From DASPTT01 sp035623275 (GTDB taxonomy: Bacteria; Actinomycetota; Acidimicrobiia; Acidimicrobiales; UBA8190), in assembly GCA_035623275.1 (NCBI GenBank), contig DASPTT010000021.1, forward strand, positions 1 through 19,295: 19,295 nt of DNA, written 5' to 3'. The position numbers were made by a program, and so were the translations under genes. Positions 1-6,708 of this stretch are shown in pieces. Each line of letters begins with the position of its first letter. Within the stretch, counting starts at the first letter, position 1. A model generated the notes under the pieces. The model worked only from the letters and a program-made list of their open reading frames with translations. It was not told the origin of the DNA and made no database searches.

Positions 1-648
1 CGATCCGCCGACCGGCCCGCCGCCGCTGGCCCCGGTGCTCAGCCCCCAGGCGTTCCAGGGGACGCCGCCGACGTTGCCGTTGTCGTACTCCACGAGCTGG
101 CCGCCGGCCGAGCGCACGTAGACGTGGATGAGCCCGTCGGCAGGGTCGGCGAACGCGCTCGGCGACCCCGAGATCGGCCCGCCGCCGCTGGCCCCGAAAC
201 TGAGGTCCCAGGCGTTCCAGGGGACGCCGCCCACATGGCCGTTGTCGTACTCCACGAGATCCCCGTTGGCCCCCGCCACATACACGTGGATGAGCCCGTC
301 GCCCGCGTCGAGGAAGGCGTCGGGCGATCCGCCGACCGGCCCGCCGCCGCTGGCCCCGGTGCTCAGCCCCCAGGCGTTCCAGGGGACGCCGCCGACGTTG
401 CCGTTGTCGTACTCCACGAGCTGGCCGCCGGCCGAGCGCACATAGACGTGGATGAGCCCGTCGCCCGCGTCGAGGAAGGCGGCGGGCGATCCGCCGACCG
501 GCCCGCCGCCGCTGGCCCCGAACGAGAGGTCGTAGGTGTTCCACAGCCGGCCGCCCACGTTGTCGTCGACGAACTCGACCAGGTCGCCACTGGTCAGCGC
601 CCGGGCATAGACGTGGATGCGGTGGTCGCGGGCGTCGTAGATGGCGCT
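1..648 (-). repeat. Four tandem 162-bp coding repeats (54 aa each)
   Basis: Units start at 1, 163, 325 and 487 with an exact 162-bp period and stay in frame with the deacetylase gene. The units at 1-139 and 325-463 differ at only one base (position 119 versus 443), then diverge. The 163-324 unit is less similar, and the 487-648 unit has a diverged middle part. The array probably continues beyond the left edge. Confidence 0.93.
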
Positions 649-1401
649 CGGGATCGACGGCGGCTGGGGCGCGGGCCCCGGCGACCCGCAGATCGGCACG
701 AAGGTGTAGCCCTCGGCCCGCAGGGTGGTGATGATCTGCGGCAGCGCCGCGACGGTCTCGTCGCGCGGACTGCCGCCGTCGTGCATGTCGACCACCGCGC
801 CGGGGAAGGCCGCGCCGACCACGGCGTTGACGATGGCCTGGGTGCCGGGCTGGGCCCAGTCCCTGGGGTCGACCGAGTAGCTCATGGTCGTGAGCCCGCG
901 TTGGGCGATCTGGTCGAGCACGGTGGTGTTCCAGGCGTCGTAGGGCGGCCGCACGCACGCCGGTGTCCGGCCGGTGAGCGATCCGATCAGGTCCTGCGTC
1001 TGGTCGATCTGGTACGGGAACGCAGACACCGGGATCGTGGTCAGGTTCGGGTGCGACCAGGTGTGGTCCTCCACGGGATCGCCGGTCGCGGCGACCATCT
1101 GCGTGTACTGCGGGTACGCGGCGACATCCTCGCCCACCTCGAAGAAGGTGGCCGGGACCCCATAGCGCTCGAGCACCGACAGCACCTGCGGCGTGTAGGG
1201 GCCCGGTCCGTCGTCGAAGGTGAGGGCGATGACCCTCTTCCCCGCCGTCGCCGCACCACCGGGGGCCTGATAGGTGTAGAAGGCCGGCTGCGGCGTCTGC
1301 GCCGACGCCGAGGGCGCCGCCCACGGGGCGGCCCAGGCCAGCGCCGACGCCGTCATGGCCGACACCGTGACCGCGACGGCTCGTCCGGTGATCCCTCCCA
1401 C
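1..1401 (-). CDS. Secreted polysaccharide deacetylase (CE4/NodB) with C-terminal repeat array, 3' end outside window
   Basis: Partial gene of 467 codons, open at the left edge. The N-terminus looks like a signal peptide (hydrophobic stretch at residues 8-30, possible cleavage after ASA near residue 34). Residues about 55-235 form a CE4 deacetylase domain with all five family motifs: TFDDG (61-65; catalytic and metal Asp63/64), HTWSH (metal His113 and His117), RPPYDAW (151-157), DPRDW (178-182) and MHD (206-208; catalytic His207). The family removes N-acetyl or O-acetyl groups from peptidoglycan, chitin or xylan outside the cell; the substrate cannot be read here. From residue 252 on there are four 54-residue repeats with the core IHVYV..(N)G.LVEYDNG.VGGVPWNAW, resembling blades of lectin-like beta-propellers (inference). 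GTG at 1401 is chosen because an in-frame TAA lies four codons upstream (1411-1413) and TAAGGT ends 6 nt before it; ATG at 1356 is an alternative. Confidence 0.88.
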   Translation of the reverse strand, partial: MGGITGRAVAVTVSAMTASALAWAAPWAAPSASAQTPQPAFYTYQAPGGAATAGKRVIALTFDDGPGPYTPQVLSVLERYGVPATFFEVGEDVAAYPQYTQMVAATGDPVEDHTWSHPNLTTIPVSAFPYQIDQTQDLIGSLTGRTPACVRPPYDAWNTTVLDQIAQRGLTTMSYSVDPRDWAQPGTQAIVNAVVGAAFPGAVVDMHDGGSPRDETVAALPQIITTLRAEGYTFVPICGSPGPAPQPPSIPSAIYDARDHRIHVYARALTSGDLVEFVDDNVGGRLWNTYDLSFGASGGGPVGGSPAAFLDAGDGLIHVYVRSAGGQLVEYDNGNVGGVPWNAWGLSTGASGGGPVGGSPDAFLDAGDGLIHVYVAGANGDLVEYDNGHVGGVPWNAWDLSFGASGGGPISGSPSAFADPADGLIHVYVRSAGGQLVEYDNGNVGGVPWNAWGLSTGASGGGPVGGS

Positions 1402-1407
1402 GTCGCC

Positions 1408-1413
1408 ACCTTA
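1408..1413 (-). promoter_or_regulatory. Candidate -10 element of the deacetylase gene (leaderless start)
   Basis: On the minus strand TAAGGT is followed by 6 nt and then GTG at 1401, which would place the transcription start at the start codon. The same bases (AAGGTGG) could instead act as a ribosome binding site with 5-nt spacing. No clear -35 box is seen. Confidence 0.4.
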
Positions 1414-1466
1414 CGAAGCCGGTGGAACTGGGCGGCAGGGCCGAAAGCCCGCGCCGTGACCGCCGC

Positions 1467-1483
1467 GGCGCACCGCTTGCGCC
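1467..1483 (-). terminator. Possible hairpin after dnaE2
   Basis: GGCGCA and TGCGCC form a 6-bp stem with a 5-nt loop, 12 nt beyond the dnaE2 stop codon. There is no T-tract, so terminator function is only a suggestion from its place. Confidence 0.25.
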
Positions 1484-1495
1484 TGGGCGCCGTCC

Positions 1496-4400
1496 TCAGC
1501 GGAAGTCGCGGGCAGGGGGAGCCGGGGCCGGCCCGAGCTCGAGTGGGGTGATCTTGTCGGCGACCACGCTGACGACCCCGTCCACCCGTTCCAGTCGGCC
1601 GCGCACGACGAGCGCCGGGGCGCCGCGCGCCACGTCGCGCCAGCGTTCCCAGGCACCGGGCGAGCAGATGACGTTGACCATCCCCGTCTCGTCCTCCAGG
1701 TTGATGAACACGGTGCCCTTGGCGCTCTCGGGTCGCTGCCGGTGCGTGACGACCCCGCCCACGAGCACCCGGTTCTGCGCGTCATGAGCGGCGAGCGCCG
1801 CGGCGGGGACCACGCCCATGGCATCCAGCCGCGGCCGGGCCAACTCGATCACGGTCGCTCCCACAGTGATCCCGGTCGACCACATGTCGGCCTCGATCTC
1901 CTCGAGGTCGCTGAGCGCGGGAAGGGGCGGCGCCGCCTCCCCGGTGACGAGCCCGGGGAGGCGGTCGGGCGCGTCCATGGCCAGCGGGCCCGCCGCCCAC
2001 AGCGCCTGGCGACGCGCCGTGCCCGGCCGTGCCCCCGGTCGCGTCGGCAGGCCGTGGAGCGCACCGGCGGTGGCGAGCGCCTCCAGGGGGACACGGCCAA
2101 CCGCGGCGCGCCGGGCCAGGTCCTCGACCGAGACGTAGGGGGCCGCCCCGGCGATCCGCTCGGCGAGCTCGGTGCCCAGCGAGCGCACGCCGGAGAGCCC
2201 GAGGCGCACGGCCGGCTGGCCGCCGTCGGCACGCGTCGAGCCCTCCCCGTCCCAGCTGAGCGTGGCCGCCGCGCCCGACGCGTTCACGTGCGGCCGGTGC
2301 ACGACCACCCCGTGGCGGCGCGCGTCGGCCACGAGCGACTGGGGGGACCAGAACCCCATGGGCTGCGCGTTGAGGAGCGCCGCGCAGAAGGCGGCCGGAT
2401 GGTGCAGCTTCAACCAGGCGCTGGAGTACACGAGGTAGGCGAAGGAGACGGCGTGGCTCTCGGGGAACCCGAAGCTGGCGAAGGCCGCCAGCTTGCCGTG
2501 GATCTCCTCGGCGGCCTCGCCGGTGATCCCGCGCGCGGCCATGCCCGCGAAGAGCCGCTCGCGCAGCTGCGCCATGCGCGCGCCGGAACGCTTCGCGCCC
2601 ATGGCCTGGCGCAGCTGGTCGGCTTCGGCCGGGGTGAACCCCGCGGCGTCGATGGCGATCTGCATGAGCTGCTCCTGGAACAGGGGCACGCCCAGGGTCT
2701 TGGCCAGGGCACGGCGCAGCAGCGGGTGCGGTGGTTCGGGTGCCTCCTTCCCCTGACGGCGGCGGATATAGGGGTGGACGGAGCCCCCCTGGATCGGCCC
2801 GGGACGGATGATGGCTACCTCGACGACGAGGTCCGAGAAGCACCGGGGCGCGATGCGTGGCAGCGTGGCCATCTGGGCGCGGCTCTCGACCTGGAAGACC
2901 CCGACGGTGTCGGCCCGGCAGAGCATCTCGTAGACCGCGCCCTCCTGCGGGAGCATGGCGAGGTCGACGTCCACCCCGTGGGCGTCGCGCACCAAGTCGA
3001 CCGCTCGGTGCAGCGCGTCGAGCATCCCCAGGCCGAGGAGGTCGAACTTCACCAGCCCGACCCGCGCGCAGTCCTCCTTGTCCCACTGCAATGCGCTGCG
3101 TCCCGGGTGCCTGGCCCACTCGACCGGGCACACCTCGATCACCGGCCGGTCGCAGATCACCATGCCGCCCGAGTGCAAGCCGAGATGGCGGGGGAAGTCG
3201 AGCACCTGCTCGGCCAGTGCGGCGACGGCCGGCGGCAGGGCGCGGTCGCGCTCGAGCGGGTCGCCGCGGTCGACCGCCTTGGCCCACCCGTCGACCTGCT
3301 CGGGGGTGTGCCCGAGGGCCTTGCCCAGGTCCCGGATGGCCGAGCGCGCCCGGTAGGTGATGACGTTGGCCACCTGCGCGGCGTGGTGCCGGCCGTAGCG
3401 GTCGAAGACATACGCGATGACCTCCTCGCGCCGGCCCGACTCGATGTCGATGTCGATGTCCGGCGGGCCGTCGCGCTCAGGGGAGAGGAACCGTTCGAAG
3501 AGGAGTCCGAGCGCGACGGCATCGGCGCGGGTGATGCCCAGCGCATAGCAGACGGCGGAATTGGCGGCCGAGCCGCGGCCCTGGCAGTAGATGTCGCTGC
3601 GCCGGCAGAACTCGACGATGTCCCAGACGATGAGGAAGTACCCCGCGTACCCGAGCGCGCCGATCACCGCCAGCTCGTGGTCGATCTGGGCCCATGCTCC
3701 CGAGACGCGCTCGGCGTTGCGCGGGCCGTAGCGCTCGGAGGCGCCCCGCTGCGTCAGCTCGACGAGCCACGCCTGCTCGTCGTATCCCCGCGGCACGGGG
3801 AAATCGGGGAGCCCGGGGGCCAAGAGGCGCAGGTCGAAGGCACACGCGCGCCCGACCGCCGCGGCCCGGGCGATCGCACCGGGCCAGCGGGCGAAGCGCC
3901 GATCCTGCTCCACCCCCGAGCGGAGCTGCGCGGTGGCGGCCGCGGGCAGCCACCCTTCGAGCTCGGCCAGCGGCCGGCGCGCCCGCACCGCCGCCAGCGC
4001 GGTGGCCAGCGGCCGGCGGTCCATGGTGGCGTAGTGGACGTTGTTGGTCGCCACCAGGTCCACGCCGTGGCGGATGGCGAGCTCGGCCAGCGCGTCGTTG
4101 CGCGCCGTGTCCAGCGGGTCGCCGTGGTCCCACAGCTCCACGGCGACGTTGGCGCGCCCGAAGGCGCGCACCAGGCGATCGAGCTCGCGGCCGGCCGCGG
4201 CCGGCCCCGCGGTGGTCAACGCGTGCGGCACCGGGCCCTTGCGGCACCCGGTGAGGACCAGCCAGTGCTCCCCGTGGCGTGCCGCCAGGTCCTCCAGCGT
4301 GCAGGTGGGCCGGCCCTTGTCACCGCCGGCCAGGTGCGCCTCGGCGATCGCCCGGCTCAGGCGGGCATAGCCCTCGGGATCCCGGGCGAGGACCACCAGG

Positions 4401-4681
4401 TGCGTGCCCGGCGGGTCGGGGGTGCCCGTTCGCTCGGGTGCCTTCGATGCCGTGGGGGTGAGGGTCAGCTCGGCACCGAAGACCGACCCCACACCGGCCG
4501 CGCGCGCGGCCTCGGCGAAGCGCACCACCCCGTAGAGGCCGTCGTGGTCGGTGAGGGCGATGGCCTCCAGCTCGAGGCGCGCTGCTTCGGCGGCGAGCTC
4601 CTCGGGGTGCGACGCGCCGTCGAGGAAGCTGAAGTTGGAGTGGCAGTGCAGCTCGGCGTAGGGGACCACGGACGATCGCAT
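1496..4681 (-). CDS. dnaE2: Error-prone DNA polymerase III alpha subunit DnaE2 (ImuC)
   Basis: Protein of 1061 residues, close to the usual DnaE2 size. It is the translesion C-family polymerase of the mutasome and works with ImuB and ImuA at damaged templates. The N-terminal PHP domain starts with LHCHSNFSFLDGAS and continues with LTDHDGLYG. The palm carries the catalytic aspartates in PPDIDIDIE and the third in KFDLLGLGMLDAL. A helix-hairpin-helix region (GLSGVRSLGTELAERIAG) and a C-terminal OB-fold (NRVLVGGVVTHRQRP through FINLEDETGMVNVI) follow. The OB-fold and HhH sequence fit DnaE2 rather than replicative DnaE1, as does the operon. ATG at 4681 is preceded by GGGGA with 5-nt spacing, 13 nt after the imuB stop, so translation follows imuB on one transcript under LexA control. 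Confidence 0.96.
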   Translation of the reverse strand: MRSSVVPYAELHCHSNFSFLDGASHPEELAAEAARLELEAIALTDHDGLYGVVRFAEAARAAGVGSVFGAELTLTPTASKAPERTGTPDPPGTHLVVLARDPEGYARLSRAIAEAHLAGGDKGRPTCTLEDLAARHGEHWLVLTGCRKGPVPHALTTAGPAAAGRELDRLVRAFGRANVAVELWDHGDPLDTARNDALAELAIRHGVDLVATNNVHYATMDRRPLATALAAVRARRPLAELEGWLPAAATAQLRSGVEQDRRFARWPGAIARAAAVGRACAFDLRLLAPGLPDFPVPRGYDEQAWLVELTQRGASERYGPRNAERVSGAWAQIDHELAVIGALGYAGYFLIVWDIVEFCRRSDIYCQGRGSAANSAVCYALGITRADAVALGLLFERFLSPERDGPPDIDIDIESGRREEVIAYVFDRYGRHHAAQVANVITYRARSAIRDLGKALGHTPEQVDGWAKAVDRGDPLERDRALPPAVAALAEQVLDFPRHLGLHSGGMVICDRPVIEVCPVEWARHPGRSALQWDKEDCARVGLVKFDLLGLGMLDALHRAVDLVRDAHGVDVDLAMLPQEGAVYEMLCRADTVGVFQVESRAQMATLPRIAPRCFSDLVVEVAIIRPGPIQGGSVHPYIRRRQGKEAPEPPHPLLRRALAKTLGVPLFQEQLMQIAIDAAGFTPAEADQLRQAMGAKRSGARMAQLRERLFAGMAARGITGEAAEEIHGKLAAFASFGFPESHAVSFAYLVYSSAWLKLHHPAAFCAALLNAQPMGFWSPQSLVADARRHGVVVHRPHVNASGAAATLSWDGEGSTRADGGQPAVRLGLSGVRSLGTELAERIAGAAPYVSVEDLARRAAVGRVPLEALATAGALHGLPTRPGARPGTARRQALWAAGPLAMDAPDRLPGLVTGEAAPPLPALSDLEEIEADMWSTGITVGATVIELARPRLDAMGVVPAAALAAHDAQNRVLVGGVVTHRQRPESAKGTVFINLEDETGMVNVICSPGAWERWRDVARGAPALVVRGRLERVDGVVSVVADKITPLELGPAPAPPARDFR

Positions 4682-4694
4682 GTGCGTCCCCGGC

Positions 4695-5819
4695 TCAGTC
4701 GTAGGTGCCCTGGAGCCACCATCCGCCCCGCTCGCGGATCAACAGGTGCGCGGTGCCGTCGACGGTGACCACCTGCATGCGGGCACGCCGACGTCGCGTC
4801 GACCACCAGCGCTCGTCGGCCGGCCACGGCCCCGCCCATCCCGCCACCCCCACCCACCGCTCGCCGGTGATCGACAACCGCGCCGGCGCGGCGCTCACCA
4901 TGCCGTCGGCGGTGACGCCCACCGGGCGACCGTCGGCGTCGACCACCAGTGCGGGCAGCGTCGGCGAGTACACGAGGACGGGGGCGGGGGTGGGGACCTG
5001 TCCCGGCCATGGGGGATCGTCTCGCGTCCCGCCGGTCTCCGTGCGCCGGGCACCGAAGGGGACGAGACGAGCCCGTTCTCCCGGTCCGCGCCCGCCCTGG
5101 AGCCTGGCCACCACAGCCGCCTCCGGGCCGAGGAGCTCCTGCACGTGTTGCACCGCTGTCGCGGCGCGCGCCTCGGCACCGGCCGCGCCGCCGAAGAACC
5201 CCGGTTGGTGCACGCGCGCCGGCCCGGAGGCGGCCTCGCCCGGACAGTGCATCGACGGGACGCGTTGGCCAGGGAGCTCGCCCTCGATCCCCCTCGCCAC
5301 CCGGTGGCAGGCGACGCCCTCGGTGCCGAAACGGGCGAGCACGTGGGCCTCGGGTACCTGCGCGAAGCGGCCGAGCGTGCGGATGCCCAGCCGTGCCAGG
5401 AGATCGGCCAGGTCCGGTCGCTCGATCGCCGCGATCGGCCACGGCGCGAGGAACGAAGGCGTGGTCCCCGGCGCGACGACCACCGGGTCGTCGCCCGCGG
5501 CGCGTGCCGCGAGGAGCGCGGCGGACAAGCCGTCGGCCACCCCCACGCCTGCGTCGATCCCCGTGCCGCAGCCTTCGGCACCCTGGACACCGTCGATGCC
5601 GGCCACCGCGCGGGCGACGTGCCCGGCGAGCGCCTCGTCTCCGCCGAAGTACCGCGACGGCCCGCGTGTGGCCATGGCGCACACGCCGGGCCGGATCACC
5701 TCGACGCGTGGGGTGAACGCCTCCAGGGCGCTGACCACCCGGGCGAGCGCCCGGGCCTGCCTACCGTGCTCCTCTTCCTGCTCGAGACCGGGGCACCACA
5801 CCACCAGCAACCGCTGCAC
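4695..5819 (-). CDS. imuB: ImuB-like Y-family polymerase homologue lacking the little-finger region
   Basis: Protein of 374 residues; ImuB proteins are usually near 500. ImuB is a catalytically inactive Y-family relative that bridges the beta clamp, DnaE2 and ImuA. Recognisable parts are the N-terminal strand RLLVVWCPGLE (3-13), RPGVCAMATRGPSRYFGG (43-60), GVADGLSAALLAARAA (93-108), the HhH-like segment LLARLGIRTLGRFAQVP (140-156) with HRVARGI (172-178), and the C-terminal part LLGPEAAVV..LQGGRGPGERARLVPFG and GWAGPWPADERWW. Between residue 186 and 204 the roughly 110-130 residue little-finger domain is missing without a frameshift. Directly after the gap QPGFFG (205-210) stands where a clamp-binding motif of the QLPLWG type sits in M. 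tuberculosis ImuB. Start GTG at 5819 overlaps the end of imuA by 59 nt, suggesting coupling. Confidence 0.9.
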   Translation of the reverse strand: MQRLLVVWCPGLEQEEEHGRQARALARVVSALEAFTPRVEVIRPGVCAMATRGPSRYFGGDEALAGHVARAVAGIDGVQGAEGCGTGIDAGVGVADGLSAALLAARAAGDDPVVVAPGTTPSFLAPWPIAAIERPDLADLLARLGIRTLGRFAQVPEAHVLARFGTEGVACHRVARGIEGELPGQRVPSMHCPGEAASGPARVHQPGFFGGAAGAEARAATAVQHVQELLGPEAAVVARLQGGRGPGERARLVPFGARRTETGGTRDDPPWPGQVPTPAPVLVYSPTLPALVVDADGRPVGVTADGMVSAAPARLSITGERWVGVAGWAGPWPADERWWSTRRRRARMQVVTVDGTAHLLIRERGGWWLQGTYD

Positions 5820-6567
5820 CGCACCTCTCCTCCGCCTCGCCCGGCGCCGGCACGGGGGCCTCCATCGCCCCCGTCGGGCCCGGCAGCCACACCTCGGCGC
5901 GCGCCTCGCGGGCGGCTGCCCGGCGCCCGCTCGCCGTCACGACCACCCGGCGCGCCCGGAGATGGCCGTGCCCCGACCCCACGCCCTGCCAGCACCCGGC
6001 CTCCACGCCCAGCCGCAGGTCGGGTCCCTCGGGCCACCGGGTGCCTGCCGGCGTCAGCACCACCAGCACCGTCCGCTGCTCACGGGCGCGCGCCGCGAGC
6101 CGGCGGGCCACGTCGGGACGTGCCGGTCCCGGTGGGCGGAGCAGGACCAGGTCCATGCCCTGGAGGAAGGTCGCCGTCACCTCCGGCCACATCGCACTGG
6201 GACGAGGGACGAGGACGAGCCGCCCCAGGTCCACGCCCAGCTCGGCGATGGACAGCACCCCGGGGTCGGCGAGGCCCACCACCGCACCCCACGACCCGGC
6301 GGCACAGGCCGTGGCCAGGAGCGATACGGCGAGCGTGGTGGCCCCACCGCCACCACCGGTGCCCTCGACGAGGAGGACCGAGCCCCGGCGGATCCCCCCG
6401 GGGAGCAGCGGGGCCAGCGGCGCGGGGGCGGGGAGCACCTGCTCCCGGCTGGCCGCCACCGGCCGGGTGCGGGCGATCAGGTGGGTGTCGACCCGCCCGC
6501 TGCCCAGCGGGCGGCGCCCGGGGCGCGCCGTGGAGAGCGCCGGTGCCCGGGGAGGAGGGGAGCCCAT
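5761..6567 (-). CDS. imuA: Mutasome accessory protein ImuA (ImuA', RecA/SulA-like)
   Basis: Protein of 268 residues and first gene of the mutasome operon. Actinobacterial ImuA' is an accessory protein needed for damage-induced mutagenesis with ImuB and DnaE2. The central part has the family pattern: a beta-strand and glycine loop (VLLVEGTGGGGGATTLA), then GSWGAVVGLADPGVLSIAELGVDL, LVLVPRP, and a strand with LVLLRPPGPARPDVARRL. The glycine loop lacks the Walker A lysine, so ATP hydrolysis like RecA is not expected; this is usual for this branch as far as I recall. The last 20 or so residues are Arg/Gly-rich and encoded in the overlap with imuB. ATG at 6567 lies 6 nt downstream of TAACCT, without a Shine-Dalgarno sequence, so it is probably translated from a leaderless transcript repressed by LexA. 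Confidence 0.87.
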   Translation of the reverse strand: MGSPPPRAPALSTARPGRRPLGSGRVDTHLIARTRPVAASREQVLPAPAPLAPLLPGGIRRGSVLLVEGTGGGGGATTLAVSLLATACAAGSWGAVVGLADPGVLSIAELGVDLGRLVLVPRPSAMWPEVTATFLQGMDLVLLRPPGPARPDVARRLAARAREQRTVLVVLTPAGTRWPEGPDLRLGVEAGCWQGVGSGHGHLRARRVVVTASGRRAAAREARAEVWLPGPTGAMEAPVPAPGEAEERCGAAVAGGVVPRSRAGRGAR

Positions 6568-6573
6568 GGGCGG

Positions 6574-6602
6574 AGGTTATCGAACGTATGTTCGATGATC
6601 CA
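6574..6602 (-). promoter_or_regulatory. LexA-controlled promoter (SOS box) of imuA-imuB-dnaE2
   Basis: TCGAACGTATGTTCGA at 6580-6595 is a perfect palindromic actinobacterial SOS box (TCGAAC-N4-GTTCGA). It fills 16 of the 17 bases between a candidate -35 (TGGATC, minus strand of 6597-6602) and a candidate -10 (TAACCT, minus strand of 6574-6579), so bound LexA would cover the promoter. The -10 ends 6 nt before the imuA ATG. The SOS box call is strong; the -35 call is weaker. Confidence 0.93.
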
Positions 6603-6628
6603 GAGGAAAGATCGGCCCCTCTCTTTAC

Positions 6629-6661
6629 TAATTGGCTAATTGACCCAATTGACTAATTGAC
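6629..6661. repeat. Four-copy 8-bp AT-rich direct repeat (TAATTGAC-like)
   Basis: TAATTGGC (6629), TAATTGAC (6637), CAATTGAC (6646) and TAATTGAC (6654) follow one another with spacings of 8, 9 and 8 bp. It is the most AT-rich short stretch in this part of a GC-rich window and lies 27-60 bp upstream of the imuA -35 region, past the 3' end of the ATPase gene. It could be an operator array or an AT-rich upstream promoter element; no protein can be named. Confidence 0.75.
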
Positions 6662-6708
6662 TACGTGCCGGCCGGTCCCGGTTACGGCGCCGATCGAGGT
6701 GTCACGAG

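Noticed and set aside
1742..4768. Plus-strand open frame of 1008 codons
   Set aside because: It is antisense to dnaE2, has the Arg/Gly/Val/Asp-rich make-up typical of the complement of GC-rich genes, and shows no family motif.
6600..6626. Terminator from AGAGG/CCTCT at the end of the ATPase region
   Set aside because: Only a 5-bp stem with a large loop, and it lies beside the imuA promoter rather than directly after a stop codon.
4680..6656. Long plus-strand open frames over imuB and imuA
   Set aside because: Antisense to recognised genes; low-complexity Arg/Pro/Gly sequence with no domain.
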